Source: CAMCHP01 sp036835325 (GTDB lineage Bacteria > Bacteroidota > Bacteroidia > Flavobacteriales_D > Sanyastnellaceae). Taken from it: a stretch of 17,670 nt of DNA. Below, in pieces: positions 1 through 7,478 of the stretch. Under the pieces are notes generated by a model. The model had not been told where the DNA came from and did no database searches. It saw only the letters and a program-made list of their open reading frames with translations. The DNA is taken from positions 1 to 17,670 of the forward strand of contig DAITMF010000055.1 of NCBI GenBank assembly GCA_036835325.1. Reading direction: 5' to 3'. Positions within the stretch are counted from its first letter, which is position 1. The number at the start of each line of letters is the position of its first letter. Made by a program: the position numbers and the translations under genes.

Positions 1-40
1 ATGCTTCTCTAAATTAGTACTTTTAACTGTAGCTAATTCT

Positions 41-69
41 AGGGAAGGTTTCAGGGTGGCCTTTTTTTT
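41..69 (+). terminator. possible intrinsic terminator of a gene upstream of the window
   Basis: AAGG at 45-48 can pair with CCTT at 60-63, and two G-T wobbles extend the stem to about 6 bp around an 11-nt loop. The stem runs directly into eight T residues at 62-69. The stem is weak, so this is a tentative call. It would end a transcript entering from the left edge and insulate the secreted-protein gene that starts at 129. The rest of 1-128 is AT-rich and shows no clear promoter motif. Confidence 0.3.
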
Positions 70-128
70 ATGTGTTTATGCGTAGAAATACGGTCAAAAG
101 CTTAAGAATTAATCTTTAGTTTCACTGC

Positions 129-1928
129 ATGGCATTGCTCAACACTGTATTTCATTCTATGCGCGGCAGGGTTGTGCTGAGCGCATTGATGCTACTTGCC
201 TCGTCTCCGGCGGTAAGCCAATGCGGGCTCGCGGGCGTAGTGATTGAAGAAGTTCCGATTCCGGCTGACTTGGCCAGTCAGATCGCGGCAGATGCAGGTT
301 TTGTGAACGAGCCAAAGTGCTGGCGGGTTTACCTGTGCTTCCTTGAAAGTGGGTTTCGGGTGTTCAGTCTTTATTCACCCAATACCTGCGAGGCCGGGCC
401 CAACTTGTGCTGGACTGCCGATTGCCCTGATTGTACAGGCGATTCGAAGTTTTACCAACATCCCTTTGGCAGTTTTTTTGGCCACTTGGTGCCGGGCGCG
501 GTAATTCCTTTTGAACCGCTATTGGCGTTCGACTCATGGTGGAGCATAGGTGAGCCGTACAACCTAGGTGCAATCAGTGGGTATTCACTTCCTAATGCAA
601 CTATAGTCGAATTTGATACAGAGGGTGGTGTGTGGAATCCAGGGGCCAACGCCTCAATTTCCGTTGCTCTTGGTTTCCAGAACGCCGATGCCCAGCGCCG
701 GGTATTAATTGGGCAGTTTACAACAGATGGCACCTTGTCGGGCAGTGCTTCGGTTATATACAGCAATCTGACCTTTGTTTGTCCTGAAACAGGTGGTGTT
801 GCTTTGAGCGTCCAACAGCTCGTGTCGTTCTCAACCGACCCCGGTTTTGAGCAAACCTGTGCTTGCGACCTTGAGGTCACTCCCGGATGTGTGAATTCAG
901 ATGCGTGCAACTACGATCCGCTGGCCGATTGCGAAAGCGGGGAGTGCATTCTACCCGGAGACCCCTGCAATGATGGGTCAAATTTTACGGTAAACGATAC
1001 CGTGCAGGAGGATTGCTCCTGCCTCGGTGTACCGATGGTACAGGGCTGTACGTCTGAACCGGCCTGCAACTACAACCCCGATGCAAACTCGGATGATGGC
1101 TCGTGTTTTATTGTTGGTGACTCCTGTTCAGACGGCAACAACCAAACCGTAAACGATACCGTACAAGAAGATTGCTCATGTGCCGGTGTGCCCGCGGTTT
1201 TTGGATGCACGGAAGAACCGGCCTGCAACTACAATCCCGATGCAAATGTCAACAACGGCACCTGCGTTTTCATCGGCGACCCCTGCGACGACGCTGACCC
1301 ATTGACCATCAACGACTCCATTAAGCCCGATTGCTCATGCCTCGGAGTCGAAGAAGTAATTGGCTGCACCGCTGAAGCAGCCTGCAACTTCAACCCGCAG
1401 GCCAATGCCGACGACAGTTCATGTGTATTCGTCGGTGACCCATGTGATGACGGTGACCCACTGACCATCAACGATACTATTAAACCCGATTGCACGTGCT
1501 CAGGCGATGAACTCATTGAAGCTTGCAGCAATGCCGATGCCTGCAATTTCAACCCATTGGCCAATATAGATGATGCTTCGTGCATCTTCCCTGGTGACTC
1601 GTGCGACGACGGCAACCCCGCAACCGCGAACGATGTCATTACCGAAAACTGCACGTGTGAAGGCACCGTGAGCATCGATGAAGAAGCCCTTTTGGCAGCT
1701 GTGCAGGTGTTCCCAAATCCGGCGACCAGCGAGGTTGTGATAGACCTGGGCCAGAGCTTCATGCCGGTCATGGCAACCCTCACCGACGTAAGCGGACGGA
1801 TCGTGATGAGCCAGCAAATCACCGGCCGCGGGGTACTCCGCGTTGATGCGATTGCCTCAGGCATGTACGTGCTGATGCTCGAAACCACCGACGCACGCAG
1901 CGAAGTGCGCGTGATGGTGCAGCACTAG
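129..1928 (+). CDS. secreted Cys-rich repeat protein with T9SS sorting domain
   Basis: A 599-residue exported protein of unknown function. Residues about 11-30 form a signal peptide (hydrophobic VVLSALMLLASS, likely cut near AVSQ), and the second Met at residue 11 (base 159) is an equally good start. Residues about 36-250 are a domain shared with the next gene (VEEVPIP, GFVNEPKC, FDSWW, RVLIGQFTTDG). Residues 253-517 are five consecutive 53-residue repeats, each with a GC-x4-ACN[YF]NP...SC half and a GD.C.DG...ND...C.C half, giving about six Cys per repeat. Residues about 524-599 (VFPNPATSEV start, SGMYVLML near the end) are a type A T9SS C-terminal domain, which in Bacteroidota directs outer-membrane transport and surface attachment. 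Disulfide bonding and an adhesive or structural role are inference; no catalytic motif was seen. Confidence 0.9.
   Translation: MALLNTVFHSMRGRVVLSALMLLASSPAVSQCGLAGVVIEEVPIPADLASQIAADAGFVNEPKCWRVYLCFLESGFRVFSLYSPNTCEAGPNLCWTADCPDCTGDSKFYQHPFGSFFGHLVPGAVIPFEPLLAFDSWWSIGEPYNLGAISGYSLPNATIVEFDTEGGVWNPGANASISVALGFQNADAQRRVLIGQFTTDGTLSGSASVIYSNLTFVCPETGGVALSVQQLVSFSTDPGFEQTCACDLEVTPGCVNSDACNYDPLADCESGECILPGDPCNDGSNFTVNDTVQEDCSCLGVPMVQGCTSEPACNYNPDANSDDGSCFIVGDSCSDGNNQTVNDTVQEDCSCAGVPAVFGCTEEPACNYNPDANVNNGTCVFIGDPCDDADPLTINDSIKPDCSCLGVEEVIGCTAEAACNFNPQANADDSSCVFVGDPCDDGDPLTINDTIKPDCTCSGDELIEACSNADACNFNPLANIDDASCIFPGDSCDDGNPATANDVITENCTCEGTVSIDEEALLAAVQVFPNPATSEVVIDLGQSFMPVMATLTDVSGRIVMSQQITGRGVLRVDAIASGMYVLMLETTDARSEVRVMVQH
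885..1679 (+). repeat. five in-frame 53-residue Cys-rich repeats
   Basis: Repeats begin at protein residues 253, 306, 359, 412 and 465, exactly 53 residues (159 bp) apart. All keep the NP-x-A-(n) spacing, the GDxC motif, the ND motif and a final CxC. The DNA copies differ mainly at third codon positions (for example GTGCAGGAGGAT versus GTACAAGAAGAT at the matching place in repeats 1 and 2), which points to selection on the protein rather than very recent duplication. The repeats lie between the paralogous N-terminal domain and the T9SS sorting domain. Confidence 0.9.
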
Positions 1929-2044
1929 CTCCAAATCACGAGATGGATTAAAGTGGATTGTAGACTTGTCGGAGCATGGGTTGAAGAATCAGGGAATCTA
2001 CGCTTGCGCGGATGAGCTGGCGAGTGTAAATTCGAGGAAATCAA

Positions 2045-3115
2045 ATGAAGATGTTTTCATCCTTGCTCAGAGCTGTGCTTATTGCACTTTGTTGGGGCTT
2101 CGGGCTAAGCTCGATTGCTCAATTTCCCTATGCCGGTACCGTAGTTGAGGAAGTGCCAATACCGCCCACTGTAGCAGCGGAGATTGCCGCAGAGGCCGGC
2201 TTTGTGAACGAGCCCAAGTGCTATCGTGTGTATGTGTGCCTGCAACAAAGTGATTTTGCGGTTATTCAGTTGTTCACCAGTGTCTTTTTTCAAGAAGTAC
2301 TAAGCACATGGGAAGTGAGCTGTCCGAACTGCACAGGCGAGAGTCAATTTTACCAGAATCAATTCAGTGGTCCGTATGGATTTAACGTCCTGCCACAGTT
2401 ATTCCCTTTCATCCCGGAGGCGGAGTTTGACAGTTGGTGGACCATTGGCGATACACATTTTTCGACTGGCTTCGGTTTCATAGGGCCTGCTTTGCCTGAG
2501 GTTGTGACTTTGTTTGAAAGCGGTCAAGAATGGTACACCGATGATGGCCTTTCATCAATTTTCTTTGCTAACCCAACAATGTGCGAAGGTCTGCCCGACG
2601 ATAACGGTCGTGTACTGATTGGTCAGTTTACCACCGACGGATTGTTCTACGGCAATGTGGCCATTACCTTATCGCGACGTACTGCCGAGCCAAATTGCTT
2701 GCCCGTGACGCCTATAGAATCGTTCATTGTGAACAACGTCAGCTTCAGCAACGACCCGGCGGTGCAACCAGCGTGCTTTTGTGACCCGAACTTTACAGCC
2801 GGGTGCCTTGATCAAGAGGCTTGCAACTATAACCCTTTGGCCAACTGTGACAGCGGGGTATGCCTTTATCCTGAGCCGTTCAAGAACTGCGACGGCAGTT
2901 GCCAGTTCGATTTCAATCAGAATGGAGTGTGCGACCAAGAAGAGATTCCTGGCTGTACCTACAACCATGCAGTCAATTACGACGAGACTGCCACCATAGA
3001 CAACGGTTCATGCCTGTTTGCCTGCGAAGGCGATTTCAATGGCGATGGGTCTGTAACCGTTGGCGACCTACTTCCGTTTCTTGCGTCTTTCGGAAGTGAT
3101 TGTTCGCCTCAATAA
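2045..3115 (+). CDS. secreted paralogue with dockerin-like C-terminal calcium loop
   Basis: A 356-residue exported protein of unknown function. The signal peptide spans residues 1-26 (AVLIALCWGFGLSSIAQ). Residues about 30-250 align by eye with the N-terminal domain of the preceding gene: VVEEVPIP, AGFVNEPKCYRVYVC, EFDSWWTIGD, RVLIGQFTTDG. One ACNYNPLAN module starts at residue 253 and a related GCTYN...DNGSC module follows. The protein ends with a DFNGDGSVTVGDLLPFLASFG segment, an EF-hand/dockerin-like loop with Asp at the usual ligand spacing. There is no T9SS domain, unlike its neighbour. A GAGG-rich stretch at 2034-2040 sits a few bases before the ATG, and 116 bp separate it from the gene before. 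Tandem duplication followed by C-terminal exchange is the likely origin. Its stop codon overlaps that of the convergent cytochrome gene by 7 bp. Confidence 0.88.
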   Translation: MKMFSSLLRAVLIALCWGFGLSSIAQFPYAGTVVEEVPIPPTVAAEIAAEAGFVNEPKCYRVYVCLQQSDFAVIQLFTSVFFQEVLSTWEVSCPNCTGESQFYQNQFSGPYGFNVLPQLFPFIPEAEFDSWWTIGDTHFSTGFGFIGPALPEVVTLFESGQEWYTDDGLSSIFFANPTMCEGLPDDNGRVLIGQFTTDGLFYGNVAITLSRRTAEPNCLPVTPIESFIVNNVSFSNDPAVQPACFCDPNFTAGCLDQEACNYNPLANCDSGVCLYPEPFKNCDGSCQFDFNQNGVCDQEEIPGCTYNHAVNYDETATIDNGSCLFACEGDFNGDGSVTVGDLLPFLASFGSDCSPQ

Positions 3116-5049
3116 CGCACCACCCTCGCCGTTTGCCAGTTGCCGCCCGTTTGCGCTCGAATGGCGACCACGTAGCTGCCGGCGCTTTGGGGCAGCTCAA
3201 CGGCTCCGTTGATGAGTTGACGTTCAGGCATCACTTCACGGCCCTTTAGGTCGTACACACGGTACACGTGCGCACCAAGGGGCAGATTTTTAACGAACAC
3301 CACCGATTGTGCCGTAGGGTTCGGAAACAGCGTCAAAGTCGGCTGTTTTTGCGCTTCGCGGATGTCTGTCGTGCTTTGAAGCAGCGCTTCTTTTACCAGC
3401 ACAGGCGCATGATCGGCCGCGTTGAAGAGGGTTTCAAAGCTGTTGATTTCGGGGTCATCCCACGTGAACATGTCGGCCACCCAAGCCTTCGGAATGCTCT
3501 GGTACCACGCGCGCGCCACAACGGTCACATCGCCTTCGTAGCCGTTGGTAAACACGCGGTATTCAATGCGGTCGGTACCGCTGCCTTCAACGCCGTCTAG
3601 GCGGTTGAAGTTGAGATCGGTTTCATCTACACCGGCGATGCGGGTGGTGTCGTACGCGCTGTGTGCGGTCGTAAAACCGCGGGGGGTGAGGCGGTTGTCT
3701 TTCAGCAGGGTGTGGGCGCGCTCAAGCACTTGGGTAGGGTTGCCCTCGCTGTCGGCAACTACCATTTCATAGATTTGGACTTCTTCGCTGGCGCGGATGA
3801 CATCGTAGTGGGGCTCCCAATCGGTGTCGCGGCCAACGATGTTGAAGTCGCCGTCGAAGCCACCGCTAATGAAGATGACTTCGTCATTGGCATCGCGCAC
3901 CTCAAACTCTACCGTCAGCACCCGGCTCGGATAGCCCGACGGGAATTTATGTCCGGCCAAGTTCGTGAGCAACACGCTGAACACCGCCGTGTCGTTGGCC
4001 GTTTGGATGTGCTCAACCTCGAGTTCAAGGCTTTGGTTTTGGAGGAGGTATTCAGTGCGGGCGATGACCGCATCGAAGTGGTCGTCGTTGGCGCTGATGC
4101 CGAGGGCTTCGGCGTTTTCTTTCATGAGTTTGAGCATGAAGCTGTTGCCGCCTACGAGGTAGTGCTTGCCGAAGCTGCGCGGCTGCAGCCAGGTGGGTTG
4201 GCTCGACACCTTCACACCGTTTGCCTGCGGCATGTGGCAGGTTTGGCATTCGGTGCCCTCTTCGTCGTAATCGGAGTTGAGCCACTCGTGGTAGGTGGCC
4301 TGTTCGAAGAAGGTGATGCCGGTGGGTGTGCCGTCGGCTTCAACCGAGTTGACAAAGAGCGAATGGCAGCCTGCACACAATTCGCTGGTGCGCGCATGCT
4401 CACTGAACACGGGCGCGAAACCCGATTGTGTAATCATTGGGCTTCCCCACGGATTGGTGAATCCGCCGTAGGCGATTTTTTGGTCGCTGTACGGCTGTGA
4501 GCCATTGAAACTTGAGGTGAGGTTTTCGTTTTCGATGCTGTGGCAACCGATGCAGCCCACACCGTCAAGGCCGAGTTCGTCATCGGCGAGGTAATCCATC
4601 GTGTAGTGGCTGCCTGCGCCGGTCATGTGGAACTCGTTGTGGCCTTGGGGCGCGTGGCAGGCCGTGCAGGTGTTTTCAATGTCGTTGGCCAGTGACGGTG
4701 TTTCAAGGATTTCGTGGCGCACCTTGGCCTTCCAGAACGGATCTTTGGCCGAGTTGGCCATGATGCTCGCCCGCCAGTCGTTGACCGGCGAAACGTTGTT
4801 GCCGGCATCGTCGACCAGTGCCACACCATTGGGGTCAGTGTCGTGGCAGTTGACGCACAATCCGCTTGCGCCCATGAATTGACCCGACGCATCGCTCAGG
4901 TCAAACACCGCGAAGCGAAGCCGTTCAAGTTGGGTATGGTGACCATCCGCCGAAGGCGAAAACCCCATAAAAACAAAGGCCGAGATGGCGATGATGATGG
5001 CCGTGAGCGCGGTTGGACGAACAGTATTCACCCTCAAATTGTTGAACAT
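3109..5049 (-). CDS. secreted five-heme cytochrome c with T9SS sorting domain
   Basis: A 646-residue exported multiheme protein. Residues about 12-33 are a signal peptide or N-terminal membrane segment. Five CxxCH heme c sites are present: C65-H69, C128-H132, C166-H170, C225-H229 and C268-H272, all in the first 275 residues. Residues about 340-560 form a beta-rich region with no motif I recognise (it contains LTNLAGHKFPSGYPSR). Residues about 570-646 (LFPNPTAQS start) are a T9SS C-terminal domain, so the heme domain should end up at or outside the outer membrane. The order of heme domain then beta region resembles cytochrome c554/multiheme families, but I cannot assign a specific enzyme. It is divergent from a PQQ-type sugar dehydrogenase across 77 bp, suggesting it could take electrons from that enzyme (inference). 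A -7 element lies 7 bp before the ATG. Confidence 0.92.
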   Translation of the reverse strand: MFNNLRVNTVRPTALTAIIIAISAFVFMGFSPSADGHHTQLERLRFAVFDLSDASGQFMGASGLCVNCHDTDPNGVALVDDAGNNVSPVNDWRASIMANSAKDPFWKAKVRHEILETPSLANDIENTCTACHAPQGHNEFHMTGAGSHYTMDYLADDELGLDGVGCIGCHSIENENLTSSFNGSQPYSDQKIAYGGFTNPWGSPMITQSGFAPVFSEHARTSELCAGCHSLFVNSVEADGTPTGITFFEQATYHEWLNSDYDEEGTECQTCHMPQANGVKVSSQPTWLQPRSFGKHYLVGGNSFMLKLMKENAEALGISANDDHFDAVIARTEYLLQNQSLELEVEHIQTANDTAVFSVLLTNLAGHKFPSGYPSRVLTVEFEVRDANDEVIFISGGFDGDFNIVGRDTDWEPHYDVIRASEEVQIYEMVVADSEGNPTQVLERAHTLLKDNRLTPRGFTTAHSAYDTTRIAGVDETDLNFNRLDGVEGSGTDRIEYRVFTNGYEGDVTVVARAWYQSIPKAWVADMFTWDDPEINSFETLFNAADHAPVLVKEALLQSTTDIREAQKQPTLTLFPNPTAQSVVFVKNLPLGAHVYRVYDLKGREVMPERQLINGAVELPQSAGSYVVAIRAQTGGNWQTARVVRY

Positions 5050-5056
5050 AGTGCCA

Positions 5057-5064
5057 CAAAGATA
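5057..5064 (-). promoter_or_regulatory. Bacteroidota-type -7 element (TATCTTTG) for the cytochrome gene
   Basis: Read on the minus strand, the bases are TATCTTTG, an exact match to the TAnnTTTG -7 consensus of the Bacteroidota primary sigma factor. It ends 7 bases before the ATG of the cytochrome gene, so the transcript would have almost no leader. No convincing -33 TTG lies at the usual distance, which lowers confidence. Confidence 0.55.
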
Positions 5065-5126
5065 AACGGATTGCGCGGCAGCAGCCGTAACTTGTGGCCC
5101 ATTGATGACCTTCTGAACCCCTCACC

Positions 5127-6653
5127 ATGATGCGTTGCATGAAATGGGCGGTGATGCCCGTGCTGTTGTTCATTTCGATTCAGGGCCTGGCCCAGCCGAC
5201 CCAGCTTTTGGCCGACCGCTTGGCCTATGCCGATTTTGTGATTCAGGCCCTCTCGTTTTCGAACGACCCCGACGAAGAACGTCTGTTCGTTGTGCAGCAG
5301 GGCGGCCGCGTTATGGTGTACGACAACGGCTTGCTTGAAACGCCGTTTTTGGATTTGGGCACGCAGCCGCAGGGCGTCGTTGATTTCGGCATTGGCTCAG
5401 AAGAAGGCCTCTTGTCGATGGCGCTTGACCCGAATTACGATGAAAACGGATTTTTCTACCTTGTGTACAACGGCTACTTGCCCGACGGCAGCGGAGTGGG
5501 CGCCTACGATTGGAATGTGGTGCGCTTTCGTCGGTCGTTTGACAATCCGTACCTGGCCGATCCCGACTGGTTTGAAGTGATTTTGACGATTGAAGAAACG
5601 CGGCGCGGACACAACGGCGGAGCGATGTTTTTCGGTCAAGACGGTTACCTCTACGTGAGCACCGGCGACGGCGGCTCGACCGGGAACGGACAAACCGGGG
5701 GCGGTTCGGGCGGCGATGCCGACAACAACGCCCAGAACCTCGGCGTGCTGTACGGCAAGGTGCTGCGCTTGGATGTGTCGGGCGATGCGCCGTATGCCAT
5801 CCCGGCTGACAATCCGTTCGTTGGGGTTGCGGGCGCACGCGAAGAAATATGGTCGTACGGTTGGCGCAATCCGTGGCGTTGGAGCTTTGACCGCCAAACG
5901 GGCGACATGTACGTGGGCGACGTGGGCGAGTTGGATTGGGAAGAGATCAGCTTCAATCAGGCCGGTGTTGGCGGATTGAACTTCGGCTGGCGCTTGCTTG
6001 AAGGCCCCATGTGCTACGAACCTGTGAACGATTGCGACCCCGACAACCTCACTGAACTCCCCATTCATGCCTACCAACATGATGGCTCTGTTTGCAGCGT
6101 CATCGGCGGCTTCATGTACCGCGGTGATGCCATCCCGAGTTTGCGCGGACATTACATCTACTCTGACGCGTGCGGATTTGGCGAAGAGAAGTTTTGGTTG
6201 TTGACGCCAACGCCGACGGGCTATGCGCACCAACCTGTGGAGGTGATTGTTGAAGGCGGCTTTGTGCCGTGGGATGAGACGCGCTTTGGTTTTGGCCAGA
6301 ACAACAAGGGCGAGCTCTTCATTTGCACCCGTTTGGCGCTGTACAAGATTTTTAGCGACCCCAACGCTGAAGACGTGCCACCGGCCTCGGCATTTGACAT
6401 CCGGCTGTTTCCGAATCCGGGCAACGTTTTCGTGAACCTCGACCTCGGCGGTGATTACTTGCTCGAAGAGATTCAGTTTTACGGAAACGACGGCCGTTTG
6501 GTGGATTTGAAAAGTCCTGTCACGGGGGGAGTACGTTACTACAACTTTTCGGTCGAGAACTTAGCGAACGGCCATTACTTCGTTGCGGTGAAGTTGTTGG
6601 GGAGGGATGAGTTGTTTGTGGTGCGCTTGATTGTTCTGCACACGAACGATTAG
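5127..6653 (+). CDS. secreted PQQ-dependent glucose/sorbosone dehydrogenase with T9SS domain
   Basis: A 508-residue exported protein of the glucose/sorbosone dehydrogenase family (soluble quinoprotein beta-propeller), which oxidises aldoses or similar sugars with PQQ and Ca2+. Signal peptide residues are 1-23 (VMPVLLFISIQGLAQ); Met1, Met2 and Met5 are alternative starts. Family motifs in order: GSEEGLLSMALDPNY at 90-104, RGHNGG at 160-165 with the likely catalytic His162, STGDGG at 178-183, GKVLRLD at 210-216, WSYGWRNPWRWSFD at 242-255, GDVGE at 264-268. Residues about 424-508 (IRLFPNPGNVFVNL start) are a T9SS C-terminal domain, so the enzyme is extracellular or surface-bound. The divergent multiheme cytochrome is a plausible electron acceptor. 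The true substrate cannot be read from sequence; related propellers also act on other polyols. Its stop overlaps the next, convergent gene by 4 bp. Confidence 0.92.
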   Translation: MMRCMKWAVMPVLLFISIQGLAQPTQLLADRLAYADFVIQALSFSNDPDEERLFVVQQGGRVMVYDNGLLETPFLDLGTQPQGVVDFGIGSEEGLLSMALDPNYDENGFFYLVYNGYLPDGSGVGAYDWNVVRFRRSFDNPYLADPDWFEVILTIEETRRGHNGGAMFFGQDGYLYVSTGDGGSTGNGQTGGGSGGDADNNAQNLGVLYGKVLRLDVSGDAPYAIPADNPFVGVAGAREEIWSYGWRNPWRWSFDRQTGDMYVGDVGELDWEEISFNQAGVGGLNFGWRLLEGPMCYEPVNDCDPDNLTELPIHAYQHDGSVCSVIGGFMYRGDAIPSLRGHYIYSDACGFGEEKFWLLTPTPTGYAHQPVEVIVEGGFVPWDETRFGFGQNNKGELFICTRLALYKIFSDPNAEDVPPASAFDIRLFPNPGNVFVNLDLGGDYLLEEIQFYGNDGRLVDLKSPVTGGVRYYNFSVENLANGHYFVAVKLLGRDELFVVRLIVLHTND

Positions 6654-7033
6654 CAGTCGCAGTTCGGTGCTTCCGGGATGGTGATGTTGACGACGACGGA
6701 TGCCGAGTCGCGGAGTTCGACCATGAGTCCGCCGTCGCTGTTGTTGGGGTCTTCGAGGAAGTAGCGTTGTGGCACCTGGCGTTGTTCGCTTCGGCTGTAG
6801 TCGACGATACCGGCTTCGACGGTGGTTTTGATCCAGTCATCATTGAGCTTGTAGCAACGGCGGAGGCATTCGGCGGAGGGCTCAACGCGGAGCACTTTTT
6901 CGGCGATCATGAAGCGCACCCGTTCGCTCGGCAGCCACTTGTTGCAGTTGCGGTTTCCGAAGAGGAAGAACGACAGGATGACGCCGATGAAGATGCCGAC
7001 GAGGTAGCGTTTGAAGCGTTGCGTAAAGTTCAT
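6650..7033 (-). CDS. small membrane-anchored protein of unknown function
   Basis: A 127-residue protein when started at the ATG at 7031-7033. An upstream in-frame ATG at 7097-7099 would add 22 residues but lies upstream of the promoter-like element, so I reject it. Residues about 9-27 (YLVGIFIGVILSFFLFG) form one membrane segment; the remaining hydrophilic domain contains Cys pairs (NRNC, SAECLRRC, NCDC at the end). The layout, one N-terminal helix followed by a short domain, recalls DUF4258-type proteins of Bacteroidota, but that is a guess from memory. It converges on the dehydrogenase gene with a 4-bp stop overlap. No function can be assigned. Confidence 0.75.
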   Translation of the reverse strand: MNFTQRFKRYLVGIFIGVILSFFLFGNRNCNKWLPSERVRFMIAEKVLRVEPSAECLRRCYKLNDDWIKTTVEAGIVDYSRSEQRQVPQRYFLEDPNNSDGGLMVELRDSASVVVNITIPEAPNCDC

Positions 7034-7037
7034 GGTG

Positions 7038-7065
7038 CAAAGATAGGCGAACGGCAGAGTAACAA
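7038..7065 (-). promoter_or_regulatory. Bacteroidota-type promoter of the small membrane protein gene
   Basis: On the minus strand a -33-like TTG at 7065-7063 is followed, after 17 bp, by TATCTTTG (7045-7038), an exact TAnnTTTG match. The -7 element ends 4 bases before the ATG at 7033, implying a leaderless or near-leaderless transcript. The same eight bases occur before the cytochrome gene. Confidence 0.6.
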
Positions 7066-7089
7066 TTGGCGCGGTGCGGTGTTGGGTTT

Positions 7090-7126
7090 GGTTCCACATT
7101 TTTCAAAAAATGATTTTTGTGGAACC
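7090..7126. repeat. 9-bp perfect inverted repeat
   Basis: GGTTCCACA at 7090-7098 is the exact reverse complement of TGTGGAACC at 7118-7126, with a 19-bp A/T-rich loop. It lies about 25 bp upstream of the -33 element of the minus-strand gene. No T tract follows on either strand, so a terminator is less likely than a regulator-binding site or a structured RNA element. Confidence 0.6.
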
Positions 7127-7153
7127 GGGTGTGGGTTGTGACACGGGAAGCCA

Positions 7154-7197
7154 AACCGGTAAACCTTTTTGGTTAACGTGTACAAAGTTTACCGGTT
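7154..7197. repeat. 11-bp perfect inverted repeat, each arm holding ACCGGT
   Basis: AACCGGTAAAC at 7154-7164 is the exact reverse complement of GTTTACCGGTT at 7187-7197, with a 22-bp spacer. Each arm contains the self-complementary hexamer ACCGGT, with centres 36 bp apart. This could be a pair of operator sites for a dimeric regulator (LacI-type operators often have a central CCGG or CG) or a long hairpin. It lies between two divergently transcribed units, so either could be the target. Confidence 0.6.
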
Positions 7198-7216
7198 GCA
7201 AGGCAGGAGCTCTTGC

Positions 7217-7236
7217 CATCCGCGCAGCGAAGAAAA
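7217..7236. repeat. 20-nt sequence identical to 14584-14603
   Basis: A 20-base match, same orientation, between this non-coding site and the linker of the LytTR gene. Its core, CGCGCAGCGAAG, resembles the CGCGAGCGAAGCGAG ends of the tandem repeat units at 12155-12525, so it may belong to the same dispersed family. Confidence 0.6.
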
Positions 7237-7449
7237 GAACCGTGAACTTTAATCGACAAGTCAACTGTTGGAGTGATCGGAACGTCCATGTTCGAGGATG
7301 GTTAAAAATGGAGAGGTTTCAAGTGGGCGATTCGATCATTACATAAAAAATAAATGCATGAAAGACAATTTCGTATTGGGAAAGTTGTATATTGCTTTTG
7401 GACTGGGAAGGGTCACAAACCTTAATACTAAAGTTATGCGCTTTTTAGT

Positions 7450-7457
7450 CCCCCCCC
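7450..7457 (+). repeat. homopolymeric C8 tract just upstream of a GTG start
   Basis: Eight C residues lie between an ATG at 7436-7438 and the GTG start at 7479. With eight C the ATG frame stops at about 7495. With seven C it would read through into the downstream gene, adding 14 residues (MRFLVPP..., then FFLRST). It may be a variable start region or a homopolymer sequencing error. Confidence 0.6.
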
Positions 7458-7478
7458 TCTTTCTTTCTCCGGTCTACT

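Larger units (their letters stand above)
7034..7478 (+). other. non-coding stretch between divergent genes
   Basis: 445 bp without a convincing gene. It holds the minus-strand promoter at 7038-7065, two inverted repeats (7090-7126 and 7154-7197), a 20-nt copy of a sequence found again at 14584-14603, and a C8 tract just before the next gene. Open frames here, such as 7074-7346, begin inside the inverted repeats and lack recognisable domains, so I do not call them genes. No TAnnTTTG was found on the plus strand for the downstream secreted cluster. Confidence 0.6.

Noticed and set aside
3661..4500. Plus-strand open frame of 279 codons
   Set aside because: Antisense to the cytochrome gene, which has five heme motifs in frame; no domain on this strand.
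5397..6233. Minus-strand open frame of 278 codons
   Set aside because: Antisense shadow of the sugar dehydrogenase, whose motifs are clear on the plus strand.
7074..7346. Small plus-strand open frame of 90 codons
   Set aside because: It starts inside an inverted repeat, has no signal peptide or domain, and has a composition like the surrounding non-coding DNA.
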